Source: Marmoricola sp. Leaf446
Lineage (GTDB): Bacteria > Actinomycetota > Actinomycetes > Propionibacteriales > Nocardioidaceae
Assembly (NCBI RefSeq): GCF_001424755.1
Contig: NZ_LMRF01000005.1
Span: 346,211 to 410,210 of the forward strand
DNA length: 64,000 nucleotides
Direction of reading: 5' to 3'
The position numbers and the translations under genes are program-made. Below the pieces are notes generated by a model. The model had not been told where the DNA came from. It saw nothing but the letters and a program-made list of their open reading frames with translations, and did no database searches. Shown one piece after another: positions 1 to 9,479 of the stretch; within the stretch, counting starts at the first letter, position 1, and each line of letters opens with the position of its first letter.

Positions 1-1388
1 ATCCGCGCCTGCGCGGCCGACTGCGCCTTGCGGACGATGTCCTTGCCCTCGGCGGGGTTCTTCTCCAGCCAGTCGCCCAGCTGCTCGTTGACCAGCCGCT
101 GCACGAAGCCCTTGGCCTCGGTGTTGCCGAGCTTGGTCTTGGTCTGGCCCTCGAACTGCGGCTCGCCGAGCTTGATCGAGATGATCGCGGTCAGGCCCTC
201 GCGGATGTCGTCGCCCTTGACGCGGTCCTCGGGCTTCTTCATCAGGCCCCACTCCTCGCCCCAGCTGTTGACCAGCGTGGTGAGCGCGGTGCGGAAGCCC
301 TCCTCGTGGGTGCCGCCCTCGTGGGTGTTGATGGTGTTGGCGAAGCTGTGGACCGACTCGTTGTAGGAGGTGTTCCACTGCATCGCGAGCTCGAGGCTCA
401 TGTGGGCGTCGTGGCTCTCCGGCGTCTCGGCCTCGAAGCTGATGATGCTCGGGTTGGCCACCGTCTTGCTGCGGTTGAGGTGCTCGACGTAGTCGACGAG
501 GCCGCGGTCGTAGCGGAACCGGCGCTCGACCGCCCCGGTGGCGGTGCCGCGGGCCAGGTCGGCGCGGTCGGCGTGCGTCCCGTCCTCGGCCTCGCCGGCG
601 TCCTCGGCGTCGGTCACCGTCTCGTCGTTGACCGCCTCGGCGATCTGCGCGGCGGCGGGCCGCTCGTCGCGTACGACGATCTCGAGGCCCTTGTTGAGGA
701 AGGCCATCTCTCGGAACCGGTTGGTGATGGTCTCGAAGGAGTACTCGGTGGTCTCGAAGATGTCCGAGCTCGCCCAGAAGCGGGTGGTCGTGCCGGTCTC
801 CTCGGTCGCCTCGTGGCGCTCCAGCGGACCGGTCGGGACCCCGAGCTCGAAGGCCTGGGTCCACCGGTAGCCGTCGCGCTTGATGTCGACCTCGACGCGA
901 CGCGAGAGCGCGTTGACCACCGAGACGCCCACGCCGTGCAGGCCGCCGGACACCTTGTAGCCGCCGCCGCCGAACTTGCCGCCGGCGTGCAGCACGGTCA
1001 GCACGACCGTGACGGCGGGCAGCTCCTGGCCGGGGGGCACGTCGACGGGGATGCCGCGCCCGTTGTCGGAGACCTGGACCCCGCCGTCGGGCAGCACCGT
1101 GACCTCGACCCGGTCGCAGTAGCCGGCCAGCGCCTCGTCGACGGAGTTGTCGACGACCTCCCACACCAGGTGGTGCAGGCCACGCTCGCCGGTGGAGCCG
1201 ATGTACATGCCGGGGCGCTTGCGGACCGCCTCGAGCCCCTCCAGCACCTGGATCGCGCTGGCGTCGTAGTTGCCCGCCTCGACGGCGTGGCCCTCCACGA
1301 TGCTGGCGGGCACCACGGCGGGCACCTCGGGGTGGTCGGCCGGAAGATCGGCGGGAAGGTCGGCAGGGGTGGTGGGCTCGTCGGCCAC
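1..1388 (-). CDS. gyrB: DNA gyrase subunit B (3' part beyond window)
   Basis: ATPase subunit of DNA gyrase, a type II topoisomerase that introduces negative supercoils. About 462 residues are visible; the C-terminal part lies left of position 1. After a ~35-residue leader come the GHKL ATPase motifs: [17 protein letters not shown], the Mg-binding Asn in [10 protein letters not shown], the DNGRGIP box and [15 protein letters not shown]. The transducer domain follows, with an acidic insertion ([11 protein letters not shown]) of a kind common in actinobacterial GyrB. Two in-frame GTG codons compete (1394 and 1388). 1388 is preferred because GAGGA lies 7 nt upstream of it but only 1 nt from the other. 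It heads the gyrB-proximal end of the recF-side gene set, separated from the dciA-like gene by 228 bp. Confidence 0.97.
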   Translation of the reverse strand, partial: MADEPTTPADLPADLPADHPEVPAVVPASIVEGHAVEAGNYDASAIQVLEGLEAVRKRPGMYIGSTGERGLHHLVWEVVDNSVDEALAGYCDRVEVTVLPDGGVQVSDNGRGIPVDVPPGQELPAVTVVLTVLHAGGKFGGGGYKVSGGLHGVGVSVVNALSRRVEVDIKRDGYRWTQAFELGVPTGPLERHEATEETGTTTRFWASSDIFETTEYSFETITNRFREMAFLNKGLEIVVRDERPAAAQIAEAVNDETVTDAEDAGEAEDGTHADRADLARGTATGAVERRFRYDRGLVDYVEHLNRSKTVANPSIISFEAETPESHDAHMSLELAMQWNTSYNESVHSFANTINTHEGGTHEEGFRTALTTLVNSWGEEWGLMKKPEDRVKGDDIREGLTAIISIKLGEPQFEGQTKTKLGNTEAKGFVQRLVNEQLGDWLEKNPAEGKDIVRKAQSAAQAR

Positions 1389-1453
1389 GGACACGTCCTC
1401 AGGTCCTAGACATCACAGCGGCCGCCACGCACGAGGGCCGGCGACCTGGGGCA

Positions 1454-1459
1454 AGTCTA
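1454..1459 (-). promoter_or_regulatory. Possible gyrB -10 element (TAGACT)
   Basis: In the 228-bp gap between the dciA-like stop and gyrB, the minus strand carries TAGACT 66 nt upstream of the gyrB start, matching a TANNNT -10 hexamer. No convincing -35 is visible at 17-18 bp spacing. The rest of the gap shows no gene. Confidence 0.3.
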
Positions 1460-1616
1460 CCCGCCCGGAGCCCTCACACCATGCCTCGCGGGCGCTAGTT
1501 GGGGACGACCGTGACCCGAACGTGCCCCTCAGAGGCCCGTGAGCGCCTCCGCTGGCCCGTGGGAGGGGGTCGGCTTAGTCCCCGTACGCCCCTCGACCTC
1601 CCAGCGGGCCCTGGGC

Positions 1617-2180
1617 TCAGCCGTAGGTGTCTCGCGGCCCGCGACCCTTGACACGCAGCCGACCACGGGTCCAGCTCGGTGCGCGGGGGCCCACGGGGTC
1701 GATGACGCGCACGGTCTCCTCGCCCAGCACCTCGTTGAGGCGGCGTACGACGTCGGGCGCCAGCAGCTTCATCTGGGTGGCCCACGCCGTGGAGTCGGTG
1801 CGTACGACGAGCCGGCCGTCGGCCAACGACTCGGGACGCACGTGCTGGCCGACCTCGCGGCCCACGATCGCCTCCCACCGGGCGAAGACCCCGTGCACGC
1901 GCAGCTCCGAGGCCCAGCCCTGGTCGGCGACGAACCGCGTCATCGAGGTGTCGAGGGTCTGCGGGTCGCGGTCGTCGGGACGCGCGCCGCTGACGCGGGG
2001 CTCGACCACCGGCCGCCGCCGGCCCCGGCCCGGCGCCCGGCCCAGCCCGCGGCCACCGGCAGCAGGGGTGCGACCGGCCAGGCCGCGCGCGACCGACCGG
2101 GCCAGGTCGAGCCCGGTCTCGTCGTGGGTCTCCCCGGGGGACTCCTCTTGGGACTTTGCGTGGGACTCCTCGTCACCCAT
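1617..2180 (-). CDS. DUF721 / DciA-like protein
   Basis: 187-residue protein at the position of the conserved recF-downstream DUF721 gene (Rv0004 in mycobacteria). The DUF721 family includes DciA, the ancestral loader of replicative helicase in bacteria that lack DnaC/DnaI, so a role in helicase loading at the origin is likely. The N-terminal ~85 residues are low-complexity, rich in Gly, Arg and Glu. The conserved part is the C-terminal half: a Trp-x-x-IVG segment ([16 protein letters not shown]), then [17 protein letters not shown] and IDPVGP. The ATG at 2180 overlaps the recF stop by 8 nt (ATGGGTGA), indicating translational coupling. An in-frame upstream ATG at 2243 would lie deep inside recF and is less likely. 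Confidence 0.85.
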   Translation of the reverse strand: MGDEESHAKSQEESPGETHDETGLDLARSVARGLAGRTPAAGGRGLGRAPGRGRRRPVVEPRVSGARPDDRDPQTLDTSMTRFVADQGWASELRVHGVFARWEAIVGREVGQHVRPESLADGRLVVRTDSTAWATQMKLLAPDVVRRLNEVLGEETVRVIDPVGPRAPSWTRGRLRVKGRGPRDTYG

Positions 2181-3303
2181 GCGGCACCACCGCACCGTCG
2201 GCGACGTCGAACCGTCGACCGCGTAGCGCCTCGGGCACGTCACCGGCCACGGCCGCGGTGACCAGCACCTGCTCGGCGCCGGCCACCAGCTCGGCGAGCT
2301 GCTCGCGGCGGCCGGTGTCGAGCTCGGCGAAGACGTCGTCGAGCACCAGGATCGGGTCGTCGCCGGCGCTCCGGAGCAGGTCGTACGACGCCAGCCGCAT
2401 CGCCAGCGCGAAGGACCAGCCCTCCCCGTGGCTGGCGTAGCCCTTCACCGGCAGCCCGCCGAGCTCGCAGAGCAGGTCGTCGCGGTGCGGTCCCACCAGA
2501 GTGACCCCGCGGTCGAGCTCGTCGCGTCGGCGCCGGGCCAGTTCCACGTGGAACAACGCCTCCAGGTCGACCGGCCCCTCGCCCTCGGTCACCTCGAAGC
2601 TGGGCCGGTAGGAGATCACCGCGTCGTCGCGGTGCGCGCCGCGGGCGACCGCCTCGTAGGCCTTGCCGAGCAGGGGGACCAGGTCCTCGACCAGCGCGGC
2701 CCGGGTCGTCATCACCTCGGCACCGAGCCGGGCCAGCCGCTCGTCCCAGACCTCCAGGGTGCTGAGCATCGACTCGCCCGCCGCACCACCTCGGGCGCGG
2801 GCGGTCTTGAGCAGCGAGTTGCGCTGCTTGAGCACGCGGTCGTAGTCGGCCCGCACCCCGGCGTACCGCGGGGCCCGGAGCACGAGCAGGTCGTCGGCGA
2901 AGCGGCGCCGCTCGGTCGGGTCGCCCTTGACCAGGGCCAGGTCGTCGGGCGCGAACACGACCGTGCGGACCAGTCCGACGAGGTCGCGCGCCTTGGGCAG
3001 CGGACCGCGGTTGACCCGGGCCCGGTTGGACCTGCCAGGGTTGATCTCGACCTCGAGGACGGCCCGACGCTCGTCGCGGACCACCGCGGCCCGGACGACC
3101 GCGCGCTCGGCACCGCGGCGCACGAGCGGCAGGTCGGCGGCGACCCGGTGGGAGCTGAGCCGGGAGAGGTAGTCGATCGCCTCGACGATGTTGGTCTTGC
3201 CCTGCCCGTTGCGGCCCACGAAGGAGCTGACCCCGGGGTCGAGGTCGATCTCCAGCGTCTCGTAGGAGCGGAAGTCGTGGAGCGAGAGGTGGGCGACGTA
3301 CAC
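2173..3303 (-). CDS. recF: DNA replication and repair protein RecF
   Basis: 376 residues, normal RecF length. RecF is an SMC-like ATPase that helps load RecA at single-strand gaps behind stalled forks. Visible: Walker A GRNGQGKT (about 30-37), ABC-type signature in [11 protein letters not shown] (about 291-301), and Walker B with D-loop [12 protein letters not shown] (about 318-329). It sits between gnd and the dciA-like gene, in the canonical actinobacterial dnaN-gnd-recF order. A perfect parS-like palindrome lies inside the coding sequence at 2540-2555. Confidence 0.97.
   Translation of the reverse strand: MYVAHLSLHDFRSYETLEIDLDPGVSSFVGRNGQGKTNIVEAIDYLSRLSSHRVAADLPLVRRGAERAVVRAAVVRDERRAVLEVEINPGRSNRARVNRGPLPKARDLVGLVRTVVFAPDDLALVKGDPTERRRFADDLLVLRAPRYAGVRADYDRVLKQRNSLLKTARARGGAAGESMLSTLEVWDERLARLGAEVMTTRAALVEDLVPLLGKAYEAVARGAHRDDAVISYRPSFEVTEGEGPVDLEALFHVELARRRRDELDRGVTLVGPHRDDLLCELGGLPVKGYASHGEGWSFALAMRLASYDLLRSAGDDPILVLDDVFAELDTGRREQLAELVAGAEQVLVTAAVAGDVPEALRGRRFDVADGAVVPHG
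2540..2555. other. parS: parS site (AGTTCCACGTGGAACA), inside recF
   Basis: The 14-bp core GTTCCACGTGGAAC is a perfect palindrome. It matches the bacterial parS consensus TGTTTCACGTGAAACA except for one symmetric pair of changes (T/A to C/G) and the first base. ParB, encoded 9 kb away, is the expected ligand. Lying in coding DNA near oriC is usual for parS. Confidence 0.85.
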
Positions 3304-3324
3304 CGGGAGGGCCGAGCTGCCCGG

Positions 3325-4242
3325 CTACTTCTCGGGCGGCGCGGCCGAGTCGCCGCCGGCCGGGCTGCCGGCCTGGGTGGCGTGGCCGCCGAACTGGTTG
3401 CGCATCGCCGCGACCGCCTTCATCGCCGGGCTGTCGTCCTGGCGCGAGGTGAAGCGGGCGAACAGCGACGCGGCGATGACGTGCATCGGGACGGCGTTGT
3501 CGATGCCGGCCTCGACGGTCCACCGACCCTCGCCGGAGTCCTCGGCGTAGCCGCGGATCTGGTCGAGGTGGGCGTCGTCCTTGAGGGCCACGACCAGCAG
3601 GTCGAGCAGCCAGGACCGGATCACGGTGCCCTCGCGCCAGGAGTCGAAGACCTCGGTGACGTTGTCGACGACGTCGACCTTCTCGAGCAGCTCCCAGCCC
3701 TCGGCGTAGGCCTGCATCATGGCGTACTCGATGCCGTTGTGAACCATCTTGGCGAAGTGGCCGGCGCCCGGCTTCTGGCCCGCGTGCACCATGCCGGACT
3801 CGCCCTCGGGCTTGAGCGTCTCGAAGGCGGGGAGCACCTTGGCGACCTCGTCGTCGGCCCCGCCGTACATCAGCGCGTAGCCGTTCTCCAGGCCCCAGAT
3901 GCCGCCCGAGACGCCGCAGTCGACGAAGCCGATGCCCTTGCCGCGCAGCATCTCGGCGTTGGCCTGGTCGTCGGTCCAGCGCGAGTTGCCGCCGTCGACG
4001 ATCACGTCGCCCTCGGAGAGCAGCTCGCCCAGCTCGGCGACCGTGCTGCGGGTGGCGTCGCCCGCGGGCACCATCACCCAGACCACCTTGGGCGAGGGCA
4101 GCGCCTCGACCAGCTCGGCCAGGCTGCCCACGTCGCTCACGTCGGGGTTGCGGTCGAAGCCGGTGACGGTGTGGCCGCCGTTGCGCAGCCGGGTGCGCAT
4201 GTTGCCACCCATCTTGCCCAGGCCGATCAGTCCGAGGTGCAT
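3325..4242 (-). CDS. gnd: 6-phosphogluconate dehydrogenase, decarboxylating (short type)
   Basis: Oxidises 6-phosphogluconate to ribulose 5-phosphate plus CO2 in the pentose phosphate pathway. 305 residues, the short form (long enzymes are ~470). Rossmann motif GLGKMG (7-12); substrate and catalytic motifs DGGNS (83-87), SGG (112-114) and GAGHFAKMVHNGIEY with catalytic Lys165 and the His-Asn pair. Asp30 after beta-strand 2 (GFDRNP) hints at NAD+ rather than NADP+ preference; this is inference. Located between dnaN and recF as in mycobacteria and Nocardioides, with only 21 bp to recF. Confidence 0.95.
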   Translation of the reverse strand: MHLGLIGLGKMGGNMRTRLRNGGHTVTGFDRNPDVSDVGSLAELVEALPSPKVVWVMVPAGDATRSTVAELGELLSEGDVIVDGGNSRWTDDQANAEMLRGKGIGFVDCGVSGGIWGLENGYALMYGGADDEVAKVLPAFETLKPEGESGMVHAGQKPGAGHFAKMVHNGIEYAMMQAYAEGWELLEKVDVVDNVTEVFDSWREGTVIRSWLLDLLVVALKDDAHLDQIRGYAEDSGEGRWTVEAGIDNAVPMHVIAASLFARFTSRQDDSPAMKAVAAMRNQFGGHATQAGSPAGGDSAAPPEK

Positions 4243-4282
4243 GGCGGTGCTCCTGTGTGCAGTGGTGGGTGAAGCGGGTGGG

Positions 4283-5449
4283 TCAGGAGAGCAGGCGGCG
4301 CGGCATCAGCAGGTAGCGGAACGCGACGTCCGCCTCCCCGTCGAGGCTGTCGACACCCGAGAGTACGACGGGCTTGCTGGCCTGGGTGAAGGCCAGCTCG
4401 ACCACCGGGGCCTCGAGCGCGGTGAGGCCGTCGAGCAGGTAGGCGGGGTTGAAGCCGGTGGTGATGTCCTCGCCGGTGACGTTGGCCTCGATCGACTCGC
4501 TGGCCATCGCCTCCTCGCCGGAGCCGGCGTCCAGGGTCAGCACGCCCTCGGAGAAGGCCAGCTGCACCGCGGTGTTGCGCTCGGCGACGAGCGAGACGCG
4601 CTTGACCGAGTCGACCAGCGCGGCGCGGTCGACCCGGGCGACGGTGAGGTGCTCGGAGGGGAACAGCGAGCGGACCTTGGGGAACTCACCGTCCAGGAGC
4701 CGCGTCGTGGTGCGTCGTACGCCGCCCCCGGCGGAGCCCTCGAAGCCGATGATGCCCTCGCCGGCGCCCCCGCCGGAGGCCGAGGACAGCGCGATCCGGA
4801 TCTCCGAGCCGCCGGTCAGCGCCTTGGCTGTGTCGGCCAGCACCTTGGCCGGCACCAGCGCGGCGGCGTCGATGTCGGGGGCGGAGGGGTCCCAGCCGAG
4901 CTCGCGCTGCGAGAGCCGGAACCGGTCGGTGGCGAGCATCGCGATCGAGCCGCCGTCGAGCTCGATCCGCACGCCGGTCAGCACCGGGAGCATGTCGTCG
5001 CGGCCGGCGGCGGTGACGGCCTGGGCGACGGCCTGCGAGAAGACGCCGCTCGGGACGGTGCCGCGGGCCTCCGGCATGGTCGGCAGGGTGGGGTAGTCCT
5101 CGACCGGCATCGTCTGCAGGCTGAACCGCGCCGAGCCGCAGACGAGCGTCACCTTGGCGCCGTCGATGTCGACGTCGACCGGCTTGTTGGGCAGGCTGCG
5201 GCAGATGTCGGCGAGCAGCCGGCCCGACACCAGCGCCCGGCCCTCCTCGCTGACCTCGGCGTTGAGGGTGGCGCGCGCCGAGGTCTCGTAGTCGAAGGTC
5301 GAGAGCCGCAGTCCCTCCCCGTCGTCCTCGAAGGAGCCGGCCTCGATCAGCAGGCCGGCCAGCACGGGGGCGCTCGGGCGTACGGGCAGCGCGCGGGCCG
5401 TCCAGGCGACAGCGTCGGCCAGGACGTCACGTTCGACGCGGAACTTCAC
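4283..5449 (-). CDS. dnaN: DNA polymerase III sliding clamp (beta subunit)
   Basis: 388-residue beta clamp: three clamp repeats, dimerising into a ring that tethers the polymerase and other replication factors. Begins VKFRVERDVLADAVAWTARALP and ends in YLLMPRRLLS, the typical actinobacterial C-terminus. Start chosen at GTG 5449, preceded by GGAGAGGA at usable spacing and matching the normal N-terminus; an upstream ATG at 5518 would add 23 unrelated residues and run into the origin gap. The other side of that gap is dnaA. Confidence 0.96.
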   Translation of the reverse strand: MKFRVERDVLADAVAWTARALPVRPSAPVLAGLLIEAGSFEDDGEGLRLSTFDYETSARATLNAEVSEEGRALVSGRLLADICRSLPNKPVDVDIDGAKVTLVCGSARFSLQTMPVEDYPTLPTMPEARGTVPSGVFSQAVAQAVTAAGRDDMLPVLTGVRIELDGGSIAMLATDRFRLSQRELGWDPSAPDIDAAALVPAKVLADTAKALTGGSEIRIALSSASGGGAGEGIIGFEGSAGGGVRRTTTRLLDGEFPKVRSLFPSEHLTVARVDRAALVDSVKRVSLVAERNTAVQLAFSEGVLTLDAGSGEEAMASESIEANVTGEDITTGFNPAYLLDGLTALEAPVVELAFTQASKPVVLSGVDSLDGEADVAFRYLLMPRRLLS

Positions 5450-5790
5450 GGCGATGGGTTCCTCTCCATCAGGTCCATCAGGTCGGGGTGAGCATCCTGC
5501 CACGGCCCGGCAGTCCACAGGCCGGGGCTCGTTCGGTGGTTGCTCGACGAGAGTCCATGGATAGATCTCGTCGTAGTAGTAGGTGGTGGGGATTCTGTGG
5601 ACGACGGGCTCCGTCGCAGGTCAGCAGCGAGAAGTTGTGAGTCGGCGCCTGTGGACGGCGCCGGGGTGAACCACATCTTCCTGTGGTCCGCCGATCGGCC
5701 TGTGCAGCACGGGCAGGGCTCGTCCACAGGTCCCTCCCCACCCCGTCCACGGACTCGCCGAGCGGGAACCACATCTTGCACGCGTGTAGT
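5450..5790. other. oriC: Candidate oriC: dnaN-dnaA intergenic region with DnaA boxes
   Basis: 341 bp without a convincing gene between dnaN and dnaA, the usual place of the actinobacterial origin. DnaA-box-like 9-mers (actinobacterial consensus near TTGTCCACA) occur at 5511-5519 (CAGTCCACA), 5596-5604 (reverse, TCGTCCACA), 5650-5658 (reverse, CCGTCCACA) and 5720-5728 (TCGTCCACA), with weaker ones near 5682 and 5744. The stretch around 5541-5600 is somewhat AT-richer than its surroundings and could be the unwinding element. The number of strong boxes is low, so the functional origin may also use the cluster upstream of dnaA. Confidence 0.7.
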
Positions 5791-7353
5791 TCAAGCCTGC
5801 TTGGCCTGCTGCTTGATCCGGGTCGTCAGCTCGGTCACCTGGTGGAAGACGTTGCGCCGCTCGGCGAGGTCCTTGCGGATCCGCCGGTCGGCGTTCATCA
5901 CCGTGGTGTGGTCGCGGCCGCCGAACTGCTGTCCGATCTTGGGCAGCGAGAGCTCGGTCAGCTCGCGGCAGAGGTACATCGAGATCTGGCGGGCGGTCAC
6001 CAGCGCACGGGTGCGGCTGGGGCCGGTGAGGTCCTCGATGGAGAAGCCGAAGTACGACGCGGTCTGGGCGATGATCAGCCCGGCCGTGACCTCGGGCTCG
6101 CCGCCCTCGGGGATGAGGTCGCGCAGCACGATCTCGGCCAAGGTCATGTCGACCTCCTGCTGGTTGATGCTGGCGAAGGCCGTGACCCGGATCAGCGCGC
6201 CCTCGAGCTCGCGGATGTTGGTCTGGATGCGCGAGGCGATGAACTCGAGCACGTCGGCGGGCGCGGAGAGGCGGTCGGCCGCGGCCTTCTTGCGCAGGAT
6301 CGCGATCCGGGTCTCCAGGTCGGGCGGCTGCACGTCGGTGAGCAGGCCCCACTCGAAGCGGTTGCGCAGCCGGTCCTCGAGCTGGGTGAGGCGCTTCGGC
6401 GAGCGGTCGGAGGAGATGACGATCTGCTTGTTGGCGTTGTGCAGCGTGTTGAAGGTGTGGAAGAACTCCTCCTGCGTCTGCTGCTTGCCCTCGAGGAACT
6501 GGATGTCGTCGACCAGCAGCACGTCGACGTCGCGGTAGCGCCGCTGCAGCGCGGCGGTGTTGGCGTCCTTGATGGCGTTGATGACGTCGTTGGTGAAGGC
6601 CTCGGAGGAGACGTAGCGGATCTTCGCGCCGGTCCACAGGTTGCGGACGTAGTGGCCGATGGCATGGAGCAGGTGCGTCTTGCCGAGCCCGGAGTCGCCG
6701 TACACCATCAGCGGGTTGTAGGCCTTGCCCGGCGCCTCGGCGACCGCGACCGCCGCCGCGTGGGCGAACCGGTTGGAGGAGCCGATGACGAAGGTCTCGA
6801 AGGAGTAGCGCGGGTTGAGCGGGCTGTCGGGGATGCCGGTGGTCAGCGACGAGCTCGCCTTTGTCGACATGTCCCTGTGTCGATGAAGCGGCGAGTCGTC
6901 CTGTCGATCCCGGCGCTCGTCGCGATCCCGCTCCCGGTCGTGCTGCTCGCGGCGGCGGTCACGGGCCTCGCGGTCGTCGCGGTCGTCGTGCCCGTCGCGG
7001 TCCTCCCGCGGCAGGTCGCGGGGCTGCAGCGGCGTCACCGTGGCCGGCGAGGCGGCCTCGTCCGGCGCGACGGTGCGCTCCAGGGAGGTGTCGACGCTCA
7101 CGACCAGGCGGACCGGCTTGCCGATCTGGTCCGACAGCGCGTCCTCGATGCGCGTGCGCAGCCGGCCCTCGAGCTGGGTGCGGGTGAACTCGTTGGGCAC
7201 CGCCACGACGGCGGTGTTCTCGGCGAGCATGAGCGGCTGGCTGGTGGTGAGCCACATCCGCTGGTTGGGCGGGAGGTTCTCCACGATGCCGGGCCAGAGG
7301 ACCTGGAGCCTGCCGGTGTGCGATCCGTCGTTGCTGCTGTCGTTCGCGTCCAC
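5791..7353 (-). CDS. dnaA: Chromosomal replication initiator DnaA
   Basis: 520-residue initiator ATPase that binds DnaA boxes and melts oriC. Domain I ends near residue 95. Domain II (about 112-160) is an extreme mixed-charge linker of Asp, Arg, Glu and His. Domain III has Walker [10 protein letters not shown] (219-227) and Walker [11 protein letters not shown] (278-287). Domain IV carries the signature [20 protein letters not shown]. Start chosen at GTG 7353: an in-frame ATG at 7500 would add 49 unrelated residues and place the strong DnaA box TTGTCCACA inside the gene. The divergent rpmH lies across a 340-bp gap. Confidence 0.95.
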   Translation of the reverse strand: MDANDSSNDGSHTGRLQVLWPGIVENLPPNQRMWLTTSQPLMLAENTAVVAVPNEFTRTQLEGRLRTRIEDALSDQIGKPVRLVVSVDTSLERTVAPDEAASPATVTPLQPRDLPREDRDGHDDRDDREARDRRREQHDRERDRDERRDRQDDSPLHRHRDMSTKASSSLTTGIPDSPLNPRYSFETFVIGSSNRFAHAAAVAVAEAPGKAYNPLMVYGDSGLGKTHLLHAIGHYVRNLWTGAKIRYVSSEAFTNDVINAIKDANTAALQRRYRDVDVLLVDDIQFLEGKQQTQEEFFHTFNTLHNANKQIVISSDRSPKRLTQLEDRLRNRFEWGLLTDVQPPDLETRIAILRKKAAADRLSAPADVLEFIASRIQTNIRELEGALIRVTAFASINQQEVDMTLAEIVLRDLIPEGGEPEVTAGLIIAQTASYFGFSIEDLTGPSRTRALVTARQISMYLCRELTELSLPKIGQQFGGRDHTTVMNADRRIRKDLAERRNVFHQVTELTTRIKQQAKQA

Positions 7354-7399
7354 GCCTGGTGGTGCTCCGTCCTGGGTCCGCTCGGCCGATCGGCCACCC

Positions 7400-7555
7400 G
7401 TGTCCACAGCTTTGTCCACAGGTTGTGCAATGTCGAAGGATGTCCGGGTCTGCGCCGATAGCGGCGGACCTCCGGAGGTCCAGGACGGGGACGCTAACAA
7501 CCTCGTCCACAGGGCGGCAACCGGTCATCCACAGGCATCGGCGCCGTGATCCACA
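7400..7555. promoter_or_regulatory. DnaA-box cluster in dnaA-rpmH intergenic region
   Basis: The 340-bp gap 7354-7693 holds five plus-oriented boxes: GTGTCCACA (7400-7408), TTGTCCACA (7412-7420, a perfect actinobacterial box), TCGTCCACA (7503-7511), TCATCCACA (7525-7533) and TGATCCACA (7547-7555). They could autoregulate dnaA and contribute to origin function. The rest of the gap should hold the divergent dnaA and rpmH promoters, but no clear -10/-35 pair could be assigned. Confidence 0.7.
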
Positions 7556-7693
7556 GGCCGCCGACGGCCGGTTTGACCCTGTCGCCGCGCGGCGCGTACC
7601 GTTGGGCGGTCGACCGGGTGTCGATGGCTTCGGCCTGTCCGCCTGGTCCCCCAGACTTCTGTCCAGCAACACCTCGAGTGGAGTGACGTTAAG

Positions 7694-7831
7694 TTGAGCA
7701 AGCGCACGTTCCAGCCCAACAACCGCCGTCGGCACAAGACCCACGGCTTCCGTCTGCGCATGCGGACCCGCGCCGGCCGGGCGATCCTGTCGGCCCGTCG
7801 GCGCAAGGGCCGCGGCCGCCTCGCCGCCTGA
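7694..7831 (+). CDS. rpmH: 50S ribosomal protein L34
   Basis: 45-residue, strongly basic ribosomal protein of the large subunit. Begins [12 protein letters not shown] after the initiator and contains [15 protein letters not shown], diagnostic for L34. The start is a TTG codon (7694), directly giving the conserved N-terminus; no ATG or GTG is available in frame close by. It is the first gene of the rightward rpmH-rnpA-yidD-yidC-jag-rsmG set. Confidence 0.95.
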   Translation: MSKRTFQPNNRRRHKTHGFRLRMRTRAGRAILSARRRKGRGRLAA

Positions 7832-7849
7832 GGCGTCGGCCGCGCTCGC

Positions 7850-8227
7850 GTGCTGCCCTCGTCCCACCGCCTGACCGCCCCCCAGCAGTTCCGGGCGGTG
7901 GTCCGTCGCGGTCGCCGCAGCGGCGGTCCCGTCGTCGTCGTGCACCTGCTGGTGCCCGACTCCGGCGAGGTGGTCGCGACCCCGCGTGCGGGGTTCGTGG
8001 TCTCCAAGGCCGTCGGCAACGCGGTGACCCGCAACCTGGTCAAGCGCCGGTTGCGCCACCTCGTGGCCGACCGGGTCGACTGGTTGCCGGACCACTCGCT
8101 GCTGGTCGTGCGGGCGCTGCCCGCCGCGGCCGAGGCGTCGTACGACGACCTGGGGCGCGAGCTCGACCGTGGCCTGCAGCGCTGCCTGCCCCGCACCGAC
8201 CCGGCGCCGGTGGGACCACCGGCGTGA
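7850..8227 (+). CDS. rnpA: Ribonuclease P protein component
   Basis: 125-residue basic subunit of RNase P, which matures the 5' end of tRNAs together with the M1-type RNA (not in this window). GTG start 18 nt after rpmH. The RNR motif region [16 protein letters not shown] (about 55-70) is diagnostic. The C-terminus is Pro-rich. The stop overlaps the yidD start (GTGA at 8224-8227). Confidence 0.95.
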   Translation: MLPSSHRLTAPQQFRAVVRRGRRSGGPVVVVHLLVPDSGEVVATPRAGFVVSKAVGNAVTRNLVKRRLRHLVADRVDWLPDHSLLVVRALPAAAEASYDDLGRELDRGLQRCLPRTDPAPVGPPA

Positions 8228-8445
8228 AGCACGTCCTGATCGTGCTGCTGCGGGGGTATCGCTACGCGATCAGCCCGCTCTACGGTCAGGTCTGCCGCTA
8301 CCACCCCACCTGCTCGGCGTACGCCTTGGAAGCCGTGACCCAGCACGGCAGTGTGAGGGGCAGCTGGCTCGCCGTACGCCGGCTGCTGCGCTGCCACCCG
8401 TGGGCCCTGGGCGGCTACGACCCGGTTCCTCCCCCAACTCGATGA
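8224..8445 (+). CDS. yidD: Membrane protein insertion efficiency factor YidD
   Basis: 73-residue YidD family protein that assists YidC-dependent membrane insertion. Conserved core [14 protein letters not shown], the Cys pair in [11 protein letters not shown] (Cys24, Cys30) and RLLRCHPW (Cys57). GTG start overlaps the rnpA stop by 4 nt; 14 nt separate it from yidC, so the three are probably co-translated. Confidence 0.93.
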   Translation: MKHVLIVLLRGYRYAISPLYGQVCRYHPTCSAYALEAVTQHGSVRGSWLAVRRLLRCHPWALGGYDPVPPPTR

Positions 8446-8459
8446 CTCGAGGAGTCTGA

Positions 8460-9479
8460 GTGGAATTCTTCAAGTCCATCGGCGGCTTCATCATGACGCC
8501 GCTGTACCTCGCCATCAGCGCCATCCTGCTCGGCTGGCACAAGCTGTGGGGCGGGCTCTTCGGGGACACCACGGGCGTGGCCTGGGTGCTCTCCATCATC
8601 GGGCTGACCCTGGTCATCCGGGCGCTGCTGATCCCGCTGTTCGTCAAGCAGATCAAGTCCAGCCGCAACATGCAGCTGCTCCAGCCCAAGGTCAAGGAGC
8701 TGCGCGAGAAGTACGGCCACGACCGGGAGCGGTTCGCCCAGGAGCAGATGAAGCTGTTCCGGGAGACCAAGACCAACCCGTTCTCCTCCTGCCTGCCGCT
8801 CATCATCCAGATGCCGGTCTTCCTGGCGCTGTTCCGGCTGATCGACCAGGCGGCCAAGGACCCGACGGTCGAGCGCGGCCTGATGACCGAGACGCTCAAT
8901 CGGCAGTTCGGCGACGCCGTGTTCCTCGGCGCGAAGATCTCCGACACCTTCCTCACCACCGACAACGTGGGTGTGCGCGTGCTGGCGGCGGTGCTGGTGC
9001 TCGGCATGACGGCCACCACCTTCCTCACGCAGCGACAGCTGATGAGCAAGAACATGCCGGCCGACGCGCTGACCGGGCCCTACGCCCAGCAGCAGAAGCT
9101 GCTGCTCTACGTGCTGCCGCTCGTCTTCGCCGTCGGTGGCATCGCCTTCCCCATCGGCGTCCTCTTCTACTGGACCACCTCCAACCTGTGGACGATGGGC
9201 CAGCAGTTCTACGTGATCCGCAACAACCCGGCACCCAACACCGAGGCGTTCCGGGCCAAGCAGGAGCGCGACGCCGAGAAGCGCCGCCGCAAGGGACTCG
9301 CCGACCCCGAGGCCCCCGACGCCGCGGCGTCGCCCACCCCCCTCGCCACCGAGCAGACCCGCACCCCGCCGCGGCAGCAGCCCCGCAACCAGACGCGCTC
9401 GCAGCGCAAGAAGGGCGGCAGCAAGCCCGGAGCGCCCCGCGTCCACCCGACCACGCCAGACCAGGGAGACAACTCGTGA
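8460..9479 (+). CDS. yidC: Membrane protein insertase YidC/OxaI
   Basis: 339-residue inner-membrane insertase and chaperone, acting alone or with SecYEG. The Gram-positive-type core has hydrophobic segments near 40-62, 108-127, 171-189 and 212-240; Arg54 in the first core segment corresponds to the hydrophilic-groove arginine. Cytoplasmic loop rich in Lys/Glu (KVKELREKYGHDRERF). The last ~80 residues are a basic, Pro/Gln-rich cytosolic tail, probably ribosome-facing. GTG start; stop overlaps the jag start by 4 nt. Confidence 0.95.
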   Translation: MEFFKSIGGFIMTPLYLAISAILLGWHKLWGGLFGDTTGVAWVLSIIGLTLVIRALLIPLFVKQIKSSRNMQLLQPKVKELREKYGHDRERFAQEQMKLFRETKTNPFSSCLPLIIQMPVFLALFRLIDQAAKDPTVERGLMTETLNRQFGDAVFLGAKISDTFLTTDNVGVRVLAAVLVLGMTATTFLTQRQLMSKNMPADALTGPYAQQQKLLLYVLPLVFAVGGIAFPIGVLFYWTTSNLWTMGQQFYVIRNNPAPNTEAFRAKQERDAEKRRRKGLADPEAPDAAASPTPLATEQTRTPPRQQPRNQTRSQRKKGGSKPGAPRVHPTTPDQGDNS

